Part shown: positions 43,937 through 53,197 of the stretch, piece after piece
Layout: each line of letters begins with the position of its first letter
Position numbering within the stretch: the stretch's first letter is position 1
Assembly: GCA_035515235.1 (NCBI GenBank)
Contig: DATJBS010000076.1
Span: 7,476 to 71,475 of the forward strand
DNA length: 64,000 bases
Direction of reading: 5' to 3'
Source: JAMLHH01 sp035515235
GTDB taxonomy: Bacteria; Bacteroidota; Bacteroidia; Chitinophagales; JADIYW01
The notes under the pieces: generated by a model
What the model was told of the DNA's origin: nothing
The model's database searches: none
What the model saw: the letters and a program-made list of their open reading frames with translations, nothing else
Program-made: the position numbers and the translations under genes

Positions 43937-46129
43937 ATGTCAAAAACTAGATTTAATGCTTTAGCTGCATTTGCATCCAGATCAAAAGTTCAAGTAGATA
44001 TGCCTTCTGATAAAATATCTGATTTTTTTGCTGAATCTGTCTTTAACGACAAAGCAATGAAAGCTACTTTATCCAAAGAAGCTTATAAAAAGCTGAACAG
44101 CTACATGAAAGAAGGTAGAAAAGTGGATAGAGATTTAGCGGATTTGATAGCTTCTGCCATGAGAATATGGGCTATGGATAAAGGTGCAACACATTATACG
44201 CATTGGTTCCAACCTCTTACAGGAACCACAGCCGAAAAGCACGACTCTTTCTTTATGCCTATTGATGGGAGTGGAATAGAAGAACTTTCTGCAGCATCAT
44301 TGATTCAACAAGAAACGGATGGTTCATCTTTTCCTTCTGGAGGAATTCGTGCTACATTTGAAGCAAGAGGTTATACAGCTTGGGATATTACATCTCCAGC
44401 TTTTATAATGAAAGTAGGCAATGGAAAAACATTGTGTATTCCTACTATTTTCTTTTCATATACTGGTGAAACATTAGATTATAAAACACCATTATTAAAA
44501 TCTTTACAAGCTATCAATCAAGCTGCAACAGAAGTTTGTCAGTATTTTGATAGAAATGTAGGCCAAGTAAATACCACTTTAGGTTGGGAGCAAGAATACT
44601 TTCTGATCGATTCAGCGATGTATTACTCCAGACCAGATTTGGTCATGACTGGTCGTACTTTATTAGGAAAAAGATCTGCCAAAGGTCAACAATTAGAAGA
44701 CCATTATTTCGGTGCGATTCCAGAAAGAGTATATGCATATATGAGAGATATGGAAATTGAATCTCTTAAATTAGGAATTCCTATTCATACACGTCATAAT
44801 GAAGTAGCGCCTTCTCAATACGAATGTGCACCTATGTTCGAAGAAGCGAATTTGGCTGTAGATCACAACCAATTATTAATGGATGTTATGGAAAGAGTTT
44901 CTTCCAAGCATAAAATGAAAGTTTTATTACACGAAAAACCTTTCGCAGGTGTCAATGGTAGCGGTAAGCACAATAACTGGTCATTATCTACTGATACAGG
45001 AGTAAATCTTCTCTCTCCAGGTAAAACACCACGTACCAACTTACAGTTTTTGACCTTTTTTATCAATACAATCGCTGCAGTAAATAAACATGAAGCGCTG
45101 TTAAGAGGTTGTGTAGCGACTCACGGTAATGATCACAGACTAGGTGCGAACGAAGCTCCTCCTGCAATTCTTTCAATTTTCACAGGATCGTATTTGAAAG
45201 AAGTATTAGATATGATTGAGAAAAGAGTAGATGAAGATACTTTTGACGAACAAGATAATATCAGCTTAAGATTAGATATTCATAATAAAATTCCAGAATT
45301 CATGTGGGATAATACGGACAGAAACCGTACTTCTCCATTTGCTTTCACTGGAAATAAATTTGAATTTAGGGCTGTCGGATCTTCTGCCAATTGCTCCATG
45401 CCTATGACTGTAATTAGCGCAATTGTAGCTCAACAATTAAGAAAGTTTAAAGTAGAAGTAGATGCGCTGATTAAAAATGGCGACTATAAAGATGTAGCTA
45501 TTCTTAAAATTTTGAGAAGAACTTTATCAGATTCTAGAAGAATTTTATTTGAAGGAGATAATTATTCTGATGAATGGAAAGAAGAAGCTGCTAGAAGAGG
45601 CTTGAGTAATCACAGCACAACTCCTGATGCCTTAGATGCATTTATAGATAATGAGACGGTACAGTTATTTGAAGAGTTGAATATCATGAATCACAGAGAA
45701 AGTCATGCTCGTTATGAAATCCTATTGCATGATTACACCAATCATTTACAGATTGAATCTAGAATTTTAGGAGAAATGGTTATCAATCAAATTGTTCCCG
45801 CTTGTATCGATTATCAAAACAAATTGATTCAAAATGTAGAGGGTATGAAAGATCTAGATTTAGATGCTGAATTATATACACCTCAATTAAATATCTTGAA
45901 AAAAGTAGCTAAAAATACTGGTATATTGATTCAATTAGAAGGAGAGATGAAAGAATATCGTGTACAAGGTAATGGAACCTCTGACCCAAGAAAGCAAGCA
46001 GCTTTATATTGCGATAAAATCAAACCTTTAATGGATAAAATTAGAGAGGCTTCTGATGAATTAGAAACTATCATCGATGATAATTTATGGCCATTAGCAA
46101 AATATCGTGAAATGCTATTTACGAAATAA
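43937..46129 (+). CDS. glnN: Glutamine synthetase type III
   Basis: 730 residues, about twice the length of GSI. GSIII hallmark stretches: KGATHYTHWFQPLTG, SAASLIQQETDGSSFPSGG, LGWEQEYFLID, NEVAPSQYECAPMFEEAN and CVATHGNDHRLGANEAP. It condenses glutamate and ammonium with ATP. With Amt at 21.5 kb it forms the ammonium assimilation pair. Monocistronic with its own terminator. Confidence 0.95.
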   Translation: MSKTRFNALAAFASRSKVQVDMPSDKISDFFAESVFNDKAMKATLSKEAYKKLNSYMKEGRKVDRDLADLIASAMRIWAMDKGATHYTHWFQPLTGTTAEKHDSFFMPIDGSGIEELSAASLIQQETDGSSFPSGGIRATFEARGYTAWDITSPAFIMKVGNGKTLCIPTIFFSYTGETLDYKTPLLKSLQAINQAATEVCQYFDRNVGQVNTTLGWEQEYFLIDSAMYYSRPDLVMTGRTLLGKRSAKGQQLEDHYFGAIPERVYAYMRDMEIESLKLGIPIHTRHNEVAPSQYECAPMFEEANLAVDHNQLLMDVMERVSSKHKMKVLLHEKPFAGVNGSGKHNNWSLSTDTGVNLLSPGKTPRTNLQFLTFFINTIAAVNKHEALLRGCVATHGNDHRLGANEAPPAILSIFTGSYLKEVLDMIEKRVDEDTFDEQDNISLRLDIHNKIPEFMWDNTDRNRTSPFAFTGNKFEFRAVGSSANCSMPMTVISAIVAQQLRKFKVEVDALIKNGDYKDVAILKILRRTLSDSRRILFEGDNYSDEWKEEAARRGLSNHSTTPDALDAFIDNETVQLFEELNIMNHRESHARYEILLHDYTNHLQIESRILGEMVINQIVPACIDYQNKLIQNVEGMKDLDLDAELYTPQLNILKKVAKNTGILIQLEGEMKEYRVQGNGTSDPRKQAALYCDKIKPLMDKIREASDELETIIDDNLWPLAKYREMLFTK

Positions 46130-46151
46130 GAAAACTATTAAATATATAAAT

Positions 46152-46179
46152 GGCTGCTTGAAAAAGCAGCCTTTTTTTT
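46152..46179 (+). terminator. Terminator of glnN
   Basis: Stem GGCTGCTT/AAGCAGCC with a GAAA loop and eight T. Confidence 0.9.
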
Positions 46180-46209
46180 GATGTATCTGTAATAAATGTA
46201 ATTACAATT

Positions 46210-46321
46210 AGATTGCTTCGTTCTTCGCAAAGACGAATTAATGTGCTAATTATAAAATGTGCTGATGTGATAATTATTATACTACTGTGTCATGCTGGAA
46301 GCATCTCAAAGCAATTCGTAA
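46210..46321 (+). repeat. 112-bp direct repeat, copy 1
   Basis: Differs from 46655-46766 at 5 of 112 positions. It begins AGATTGCTTCG and ends CAAAGCAATTCGTAA. It contains several short inverted repeats. Confidence 0.92.
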
Positions 46322-46380
46322 ATGGAAAAACTCTATTAAGTATTTCGCTTGAATGGAAAATCAAAAGCAGTCCAACACGA

Positions 46381-46575
46381 CTGCGCCTAGATTTTGCAGG
46401 CGGGGAACCCACTCTGTGAAAAAGGCGTAACATCTCCAACTGTTTGCACTTCGACAAGCTCAGTGTCCGCACTTCGACAGGCTCAGTGACCGCATTCGAC
46501 ATTGTACAAACGAAAGAAAAGTTTTGAAGATGTTGCCTTTAAACAGAAAGTGGGTCGCCGAGAAATCTAGTGCGA
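46381..46575. repeat. Imperfect long inverted repeat
   Basis: Left arm 46381-46435 and right arm 46528-46575 are imperfectly complementary (shared blocks TAGATTT, CCCACT, AAAGGC, AACATCT). The loop carries the tandem TTCGACA repeats. No open reading frame of note inside, so it could be a MITE-like or REP-like element. Confidence 0.6.
46448..46493 (+). repeat. 23-bp tandem repeat (TTCGACA-GCTCAGTG)
   Basis: Two adjacent copies of ACTTCGACAnGCTCAGTGnCCGC, differing at two positions. A reverse-complement form is at about 46588-46599 and another at 35.1 kb. Confidence 0.85.
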
Positions 46576-46654
46576 TTTTGGATGTTGAGCTTGTCGAAAT
46601 ATGCATACTTTTTACTAAAAAAAGTATGAAGAGAAAGAGAAATAATTTTTACAT

Positions 46655-46766
46655 AGATTGCTTCGTACCTCGCAAAGACGAATTAATGTGCTAATTATAA
46701 AATGTGCTGATGTGATAGATTTTATACTACTGTGTCATGCTGGAAGCATCTCAAAGCAATTCGTAA
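46655..46766 (+). repeat. 112-bp direct repeat, copy 2
   Basis: See copy 1 at 46210; the offset is 445 bp. It runs into the second repeat family immediately downstream. Confidence 0.92.
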
Positions 46767-46799
46767 TGAGATTCTTTCAGAATGACTTTTTTTTGACAA

Positions 46800-47107
46800 A
46801 GATTGCTTCGTGCCTTGCAAAGACGATGTTGAATGAGATCCTTACAGGATGACAATACTGCTTTTAATGACATTTGTCTTGAGTCAATGGTATATTTTTC
46901 AATACGGTCGACTGTGGACTTTTGACTTTTGCATAGATTGCTCCTTTCCTCGCAATGACGATTTTAAAAGAAATCCTTCCAGGATGACAATCCTGCTTAA
47001 TTTAACAAAATTGGTCTTGGATCAATAGTGTTTTTTTTTAAATACTGTCGACTGTGGTCTTTTGACTGTGGACATTTACATAGATTGCTCCTTTCCTCGC
47101 AATGACG
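46800..47107 (+). repeat. 131-147-bp repeat units, left group
   Basis: Units start AGATTGCTnCnTnCCTnGCAAnGACG and continue with AGATCCTTACAGGATGACAA, GGTCTTGAGTCAAT and ATACGGTCGACTGTGG. Units begin at 46800, 46935 and 47082; the third stops after 26 bp, where the TA insertion begins. ATTGC...GCAAT and ATCCT...AGGAT form short hairpins. Confidence 0.85.
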
Positions 47108-47173
47108 CATGTATAAGACGATTCTAATAAAATCTCCTTAACTTTATAATATAACTCAACAAAATAATCAACC

Positions 47174-47407
47174 ATGACGCTTCAATTTATTCATGATAAC
47201 AAAGGCAAGACTACTGGCGTATTTATTCCAATAGAAGAATGGAATGCTTTAAAAAGCAAATATTCTGATATTGAAGATGAAGTGATGAGTATTATTCCAG
47301 AATGGCAAAAAGATATTGTAAATCAAAGATTGAAAGATTATAAACACAATAATGTTCAGGCTTTAGATTTCGAAATAGCTATGGATGAAATTGAAAAAGA
47401 ACTTTAA
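47174..47407 (+). CDS. Antitoxin of intact RelE/ParE module
   Basis: 77 residues: MTLQFIHDNKGKTTGVFIPI, EEWNALKSKYSDIEDEV, RLKDYKHNNVQALDFEIAMDE. The pattern fits small antitoxins of the addiction-module component type. Stop and toxin start are 6 bp apart. This is the only TA pair in the window with both genes open, and it lies in a repeat cluster. Confidence 0.8.
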   Translation: MTLQFIHDNKGKTTGVFIPIEEWNALKSKYSDIEDEVMSIIPEWQKDIVNQRLKDYKHNNVQALDFEIAMDEIEKEL

Positions 47408-47413
47408 CAAGCA

Positions 47414-47710
47414 ATGTACAAAGTCATTCTCCTTCCTTTAGCTAAAGAAGATATTAGAGAAGCAGTTCTTTGGTATAATAACCAACAACTAGGTTTAGGA
47501 AAAAGATTTACAAAAGAGATTCGAAAGAAAGTAGCAGTCATCAAAGAAAATCCTTTTACTTTTAGTATTCGATATCAGAATGTGCGTACAGCCAATATTG
47601 ATATATTCCCTTTTATGATTCATTTCGTGGTTGAAGAAGATGCCATATTAATTTCTTCCGTTTTTCACACATCACTTGACCATAACAAATGGTCAAAAAG
47701 ACAAGAGTAG
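47414..47710 (+). CDS. RelE/ParE-family toxin, intact
   Basis: 98 residues, full length for ParE-like toxins: YKVILLPLAKEDIREAVLWYNN, RFTKEIRKKVAVIKENPFTF, IRYQNVRTANIDIFPFMIHF, ISSVFHTSLDHNKW. No nonsense codon. By family it would be an RNase or gyrase inhibitor; which one is not predictable here. Confidence 0.83.
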   Translation: MYKVILLPLAKEDIREAVLWYNNQQLGLGKRFTKEIRKKVAVIKENPFTFSIRYQNVRTANIDIFPFMIHFVVEEDAILISSVFHTSLDHNKWSKRQE

Positions 47711-47780
47711 TATACTTGCCATTGTAAAAATGAAAAAATTTGAATACTAAATTTAACGAAGAGCCATTCAAAATAGAAAG

Positions 47781-48049
47781 AGATCCTTACAGGATGACAA
47801 TACTGCTTTACTTAACGACATTGGTCTTGAGTCAATAGTATATTTTTAATACGGTCGACTGTGGACTTTTGACTGTGGACTTTTACATAGATTGCTTCGT
47901 TCCTCGCAAAGACGACTTTGAATGAGATCCTTACATGATGACAATACTGCTTAACTTAACGACATTGGACTTGGGTCAATGGTAAAATTTTTAATACGGT
48001 CGACTGTGGACCTTAACATAGATTGCTTCGCTCTTCGCAATAACGACAA
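47781..48049 (+). repeat. Repeat units, right group
   Basis: Starts at AGATCCTTACAGG, that is, in the middle of a unit, precisely complementing the truncated unit at 47082-47107. Further units begin at 47889 and 48020 (the last is truncated at the pruA stop). Confidence 0.85.
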
Positions 48050-48055
48050 ACTTCT

Positions 48056-49681
48056 CTACCTCTCCAAAAATAGATATTTATAATCCGTAGGAGATAAGAA
48101 ATTCTCTTTGATATTTCTCGGAGAAACCCATCTCAAAAGATTCAAATAAGAACCAGCTTTATCATTTGTACCAGACTTTCTAGCACCACCGAAAGGTTGT
48201 TGACCTACAACTGCTCCTGTAGGTTTGTCATTGATATAAAAGTTCCCAGCAGCATTTCTTAAAACTTTATTGGCCATTTGTATTGCTTCCATATCATTGG
48301 CGATAATCGCTCCCGTTAATGCATAAGGAGAAGTTTCATTGACTAATTCCATAGTGCTTTCAAATTGATTGTCCTCAAAAACATAAATCGTCAAAACTGG
48401 TCCAAATATCTCTTCGACCATAGTCAAAGAAGTAGGATTAGAGGTCAAAATAACTGTTGGGTCAATAAAATAACCAATAGTTTTATCATAAGTTCCACCG
48501 GCAATAATTTGATTTTCAGTAAGGTTTCTTGCTTTTTCTATATAGTCTGTGATTTTGTCAAAAGCTCTTTCGTCAATAACAGCGTTGACGAAATTCTCAA
48601 AGTTTTCAGGACTTCCTACTTTGATTTCTCCCAACATGACTTGCATTTCTATAAAAACTTCATCCCAAATTTTATGTGAAATATATGCTCTAGATGCAGC
48701 TGAACATTTTTGACCTTGATATTCAAACGCACCTCTCACTAATGCTGTCGCTACTACTTTTGCATCAGCAGTTTGATGTGCAACTACGAAATCTTTCCCG
48801 CCAGTTTCGCCTACGATTCTAGGATAGGTTTTATATCTATCTATATTTTCACCGATGGTTTTCCAGAAATAGTTAAAGGTTTTAGTCGAGCCTGTAAAAT
48901 GTAAACCTGCAAAATCAGGATGCTTTAAAGCAATCTCCGATAATTCTGGTCCATCACAAAATACCATATTAATGACGCCTGCTGGCAATCCTGCTTCCAT
49001 GAAAACTTCCATAATAACTGCTGCTGAATAGATTTGAGCGCCTGATGGTTTCCACACCACGGTATTACCCATTAATGCTGGAGCAGAAGGTAAATTACCT
49101 GCGATTGCTGTAAAATTAAATGGAGTAATTGCCAATACAAACCCTTCTAATGGTCTATAATCTAATGTATTTCTTTGTCCGGCCGCAGAGATAGGTTGTT
49201 GAGCGTAGATGTGATACATGTAATACACATTGAATCTCAAAAAATCTATCAGTTCGCAAGCTGCATCGATTTCTGCTTGATAAGCATTTTTAGATTGTGC
49301 AAGCATAGTGGCTGCATTGATTTTTGCTCTGTATTTAGTCGCAAGTAAATCGGCAGCTTTTAGAAATATATTCGCTCTTGTGTGCATGTGTGCATTTGCC
49401 CATTTTGGAGCAGCTTCAAGCGCAGAATTAATCGCAAATTCTATCTCTTCCTCCGAAGCATAATGATAATGTCCAATCTTTGTATTGAAATCATAAGGTG
49501 GTGAAATCTCCACAATATCATCAGTTGTGATTTGCAAACCATTAATAATCATTGGAATATCCTTGTATTCACTTTTAAGTTGCTTTAAAGAATTTAATAG
49601 TTCTATTCTTTCTGCACTACCTGATGCATAATTTAATATAGGCTCGTTAGTAGGTATAGCTGTATTTATTATTGCATTCAT
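48056..49681 (-). CDS. pruA: L-glutamate gamma-semialdehyde (P5C) dehydrogenase
   Basis: 541 residues. NAD-dependent oxidation of glutamate semialdehyde to glutamate, the second step of proline catabolism. LAITPFNFTAIAGNLPSAPA, FTGSTKTFNYFW, RIVGETGGKDFVVAH, catalytic Cys in EYQGQKCSAASRAYI, and TGAVVGQQPFGGARKSGTNDKAG. A stand-alone enzyme without the PutA domain; no proline dehydrogenase nearby. Confidence 0.94.
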   Translation of the reverse strand: MNAIINTAIPTNEPILNYASGSAERIELLNSLKQLKSEYKDIPMIINGLQITTDDIVEISPPYDFNTKIGHYHYASEEEIEFAINSALEAAPKWANAHMHTRANIFLKAADLLATKYRAKINAATMLAQSKNAYQAEIDAACELIDFLRFNVYYMYHIYAQQPISAAGQRNTLDYRPLEGFVLAITPFNFTAIAGNLPSAPALMGNTVVWKPSGAQIYSAAVIMEVFMEAGLPAGVINMVFCDGPELSEIALKHPDFAGLHFTGSTKTFNYFWKTIGENIDRYKTYPRIVGETGGKDFVVAHQTADAKVVATALVRGAFEYQGQKCSAASRAYISHKIWDEVFIEMQVMLGEIKVGSPENFENFVNAVIDERAFDKITDYIEKARNLTENQIIAGGTYDKTIGYFIDPTVILTSNPTSLTMVEEIFGPVLTIYVFEDNQFESTMELVNETSPYALTGAIIANDMEAIQMANKVLRNAAGNFYINDKPTGAVVGQQPFGGARKSGTNDKAGSYLNLLRWVSPRNIKENFLSPTDYKYLFLER

Positions 49682-49824
49682 AAGTGATATTTAGATGGTT
49701 ATTGGATAATAGTGAAACAATTTATCATTATTAAGTTTGTAAACTATTAATAATAGACCATAAATGCATACTCAATTTGATAAGTTTAATAAGATTGAGT
49801 TCATTTATAATGAGAAGAATGAAG

Positions 49825-49832
49825 TAATTTTG
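49825..49832 (+). promoter_or_regulatory. -7 box for mutS2
   Basis: TAATTTTGCAG fits TAnnTTTG. It lies inside the longest possible reading frame of mutS2, which moves the likely start to 49851 (ATG, MELKTF). Confidence 0.5.
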
Positions 49833-49850
49833 CAGTCGATGAAAAATGAG

Positions 49851-52244
49851 ATGGAATTAAAAACTTTTCCGGATGATGTCTTAAAGAAATTAGACTTTCC
49901 TACGATAATAGAAAAGTTGGAAAACTTGTGCAGAGGATCCTTAGGAGTAGAGAATATTCAGCAACAAACATTTAGCTATGATTCTGAGTGGATTGAGAAA
50001 GCCGTTCAGCAAGTTGTAGAAATGAAAGATATTATTCTCAACGAGCCCAATTTTCCAGAAAGCGGATTTGATGTTTTACCATTTTTAAATAAGATCTCCA
50101 TTCAAGGAGCTGCTTTAGCAGAATTCGAGTTTGTAAAAGTTGCTAAGTTTTTAAGCACTTTTCATGATATTTTAAGCTTCTTTTCTTCTAAAAAAAGAGA
50201 AGGCGTTTATCCTGCTTTAGAATCATTAATCAAGGAAATTTATTGGGATAAAGCTTTAATGAAAGAGATTGATAGAGTGATTGACAAAGAATTAGAAATT
50301 GTCAAAGAATCTGCATCTCCTGAATTAGGGATTATTCGTCGTAAAATGTTGGAAGTCGAGCGAGAGCAACTTTCTATTTTCGCAAAAATTGTAAGAAAAT
50401 ATAGAACTCTTGGATATTTATCTGATCAAGATGAAGGAGTAAGAAATGGAAGAAAAGTATTAGCTGTCAAAGCCGAATTTAAAAGAAGTGTTCCTGGAAT
50501 TTATCACGATGATTCTGCAAGTGGAACAATTGCTTTTATTGAGCCTCAGGAAACTGTTTTATTGAACAATGAATTAACTTCTTATCAAAGAGAGGAGCGT
50601 AGAGAGATTGAAAAAATATTGCGTCTTCTTACAGAATATATCAGTCCATATTTAAAGCATTTCAAAAAATATTTAGAAATTCTAGCAGTTTTTGATGCTA
50701 CAAGAGCAAAATCTTTTTTAGCTATAGAAATGAACGCTTCTGCACCATTGATTAGTAAAGATGGTAACTATCAATTGTTTCATTTCCGACATCCATTATT
50801 ATATCTCAATTATAAAAAGCAAAAAAGAAAAGTCGTAGAGAACAACCTTATTTTAGAAGCGAACGAGAAAATTCTTTTGATTTCTGGTCCTAATGCTGGA
50901 GGTAAATCTATAGTGTTAAAATCAGCTGGATTGATACAATTAATGTTTCAATTTGGTATGATGATTCCCGCTAATGAAGGTTCGAAATTAGTAGTCTATG
51001 AAAAGCTTTTTGTAGATATCGGCGATGCTCAATCTGTAGAAAATGACCTAAGTACTTATAGTTCTCATTTGAGAAACATGAAGCATTTTACAGAAAATTC
51101 AAATACTAAAACTCTAGTTTTATTGGATGAATTAGGTCATGGAACAGATCCCATCTTGGGTGGAGCAATGGCAGAATCTGTAATGGATGAATTACTATCA
51201 ATTGGTGTTTACGCAGTTGTGACGACTCACTATGCAAATCTAAAAGCATGGGGTGCACGTACAGAAGGTGTCCAAAATGGCGCGATGAGTTTTGATCAAC
51301 AACACTTAGAGCCTATTTATCAATTGAATATAGGAAGTCCGGGTAGTTCTTTTACGTTTGAAATTGCAGCTAAAAGTGGTTTAAGTCCAGCGATTATCAA
51401 ATCTGCTAAAGCTAAAATCGGTGAGCAGAATAAAGAGATGGAATTATCGCTTACAGAAATTCAACATGAAAAACAATATGTAAAAGGTATCCGTAAAGCT
51501 TTACAGCTCAGAGAAAAGCAAGTGGAAATTTTACAAAAAACTTATGAGCAACTCAAAAAAGATATAGAAAAAGAGAAAAAATTGCTCATGAAATCTTTCA
51601 AGGACAAAGCGTTGGAAGAGTTCAATGCTTCTAATCGAGAGTTAGAAAAATTAATGCGAGATTTCAAAGAAGATAAGCAAGACAAGGCTAAGTTTTTGGA
51701 AACGAGAAAGTTCATCGATCAAAAAAGAGTAGAGTTTGAAAAAGAACCTACTCCTTCAGTAGAATCCAAAGATATAATTGAACCTATTTCAGGAAAAATG
51801 GAAGTGGGAAGTTTGGTCAAATTAAATGAAGGAGCTCAGGTAGGTGAAATTATTGAAATAAGAAAAAATAAAGCGGTCGTTTCATTTGGTAATCTATCGT
51901 CATTAGTGAATATGGATAAATTGCAATTAGCAGCAATAAAAACTGCGACCAAACATCAGGTAGTTTTGAATACTGCACAGAAAATGTCAGAAAAAGCTGC
52001 GTTTGATACTAATCTAGACTTGAGAGGTAAAATGAAAGATGAAGCATTAACTGCGTTAGATAATTTCTTGGATAATTCTATGATGTATGGTCATCATAGA
52101 GTGCGAGTGATACACGGTAGAGGAACGGGTGCAATTCGTCAAGCAGTACATTTTAGTTTGAAAACACAACCTTCAGTACTTCATTTTGAATTTGAATCTC
52201 CAGAATTTGGAGGAGACGGAGTGACTGTGGTAGATTTGAAGTAA
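49851..52244 (+). CDS. mutS2: Endonuclease MutS2
   Basis: 797 residues from ATG 49851 (the frame is open back to 49764, but a -7 box lies between). MutS core with clamp helices, ATPase Walker A GPNAGGKSIVLKSAG, Walker B LVLLDELGHGTDP, then coiled coil (about 510-640) and C-terminal Smr domain with LDLRGKMKDEAL and HGRGTGAIRQAV. Binds branched DNA or collided ribosomes; not a mismatch repair protein. Confidence 0.92.
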   Translation: MELKTFPDDVLKKLDFPTIIEKLENLCRGSLGVENIQQQTFSYDSEWIEKAVQQVVEMKDIILNEPNFPESGFDVLPFLNKISIQGAALAEFEFVKVAKFLSTFHDILSFFSSKKREGVYPALESLIKEIYWDKALMKEIDRVIDKELEIVKESASPELGIIRRKMLEVEREQLSIFAKIVRKYRTLGYLSDQDEGVRNGRKVLAVKAEFKRSVPGIYHDDSASGTIAFIEPQETVLLNNELTSYQREERREIEKILRLLTEYISPYLKHFKKYLEILAVFDATRAKSFLAIEMNASAPLISKDGNYQLFHFRHPLLYLNYKKQKRKVVENNLILEANEKILLISGPNAGGKSIVLKSAGLIQLMFQFGMMIPANEGSKLVVYEKLFVDIGDAQSVENDLSTYSSHLRNMKHFTENSNTKTLVLLDELGHGTDPILGGAMAESVMDELLSIGVYAVVTTHYANLKAWGARTEGVQNGAMSFDQQHLEPIYQLNIGSPGSSFTFEIAAKSGLSPAIIKSAKAKIGEQNKEMELSLTEIQHEKQYVKGIRKALQLREKQVEILQKTYEQLKKDIEKEKKLLMKSFKDKALEEFNASNRELEKLMRDFKEDKQDKAKFLETRKFIDQKRVEFEKEPTPSVESKDIIEPISGKMEVGSLVKLNEGAQVGEIIEIRKNKAVVSFGNLSSLVNMDKLQLAAIKTATKHQVVLNTAQKMSEKAAFDTNLDLRGKMKDEALTALDNFLDNSMMYGHHRVRVIHGRGTGAIRQAVHFSLKTQPSVLHFEFESPEFGGDGVTVVDLK

Positions 52245-52393
52245 TATTTTATGTAAAACTGAAGAATAGATATTAATTATTCAATTATAATTGATATCAT
52301 CACATCCAAAATAATTTTAAGGCTTTAATTTATATTCTGACAGAGTTTCAACAAGTAATAATTTCAAAATCAGTAATTTTAAAAAAAAATGGA

Positions 52394-53197
52394 ATGTTTA
52401 GAGCATTTGTAATCTTTTGCATATTTGGATCTGTTCTCAGTTTGAACGCCCAAACTCAGTATTTAAATGATATTCATTCAGATACAGTATTGGCAAATGA
52501 TCAAGAAATCTTTTTCTCCTTACCCTATGATATTGCTGATGAAAATAGTGCGAATAGATATTTTACTGATGCCAACTACCAATATCAAAAAGGCAACCTA
52601 GATTATGCATCTAGTTTGATGAAAAAAGCAATTAAAAAACAGCCTAATCGGTACGAATATCATCAATTGCAAGCATTTATTTTGATGGATTTGGGAGATC
52701 ATAAAGCGTCTGTAAAACATGCAGAAAGAGCGGTTTTGCTTAACTCTGATGATTGGAAACTGTTGTATTGTCTGGGTTTGACTAAGTATGCAGCCAAAGA
52801 TTTTTTAGGAGCAAATATAGAATACAGTCGAGGTATGGAAGTTGATCCAGGACAGTATTTACTATATGAAGGAAGAGCGTATACTAAAACAGAATTGAAC
52901 GATCCACTTGGCGCTTTGAGTGATTTTGATTTAGCAATAATGATCAAGCCGACTTATATCAAAGCATATCAAGGTAGAGGTATGGTGAATTTTAAATTGG
53001 GAAAATACAGAGAAGCTGTTGCAGATTTCACGAGTGTATTGTTGAGAGAACCTGAAAATGCTAATGCTTTATACTATCGGGGTGTCAGTAGAAAGTTATT
53101 AGGTGATGTAGTAAATGCTTGTTTGGATTTTGAAAAGTCTTCCAAACTAGGAAAAGTTGAAGCTTTAAAAGAATTAAAAAACGCTTGTTCTAGATGA
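52394..53197 (+). CDS. TPR-repeat periplasmic protein
   Basis: 267 residues with a signal peptide (SVLSLNAQ). About five TPR units, including AERAVLLNSDDWKLLYCLGL, AFTDFDLAI-type ALSDFDLAIMIKPTYIKAY and AVADFTSVLLREPENANALYYRG. TPRs mediate protein contacts; the partner is unknown. It overlaps the next hydrolase gene by 4 bp. Confidence 0.82.
   Translation: MFRAFVIFCIFGSVLSLNAQTQYLNDIHSDTVLANDQEIFFSLPYDIADENSANRYFTDANYQYQKGNLDYASSLMKKAIKKQPNRYEYHQLQAFILMDLGDHKASVKHAERAVLLNSDDWKLLYCLGLTKYAAKDFLGANIEYSRGMEVDPGQYLLYEGRAYTKTELNDPLGALSDFDLAIMIKPTYIKAYQGRGMVNFKLGKYREAVADFTSVLLREPENANALYYRGVSRKLLGDVVNACLDFEKSSKLGKVEALKELKNACSR

Noticed and set aside
46213..46502. Short frames inside the repeat cluster
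   Set aside because: They follow repeat sequence in arbitrary frames and are not shared between copies.
46210..48049. Repeat array as CRISPR
   Set aside because: Repeats are over 100 bp, unequal in length, and are adjacent without uniform unique spacers; no cas genes.
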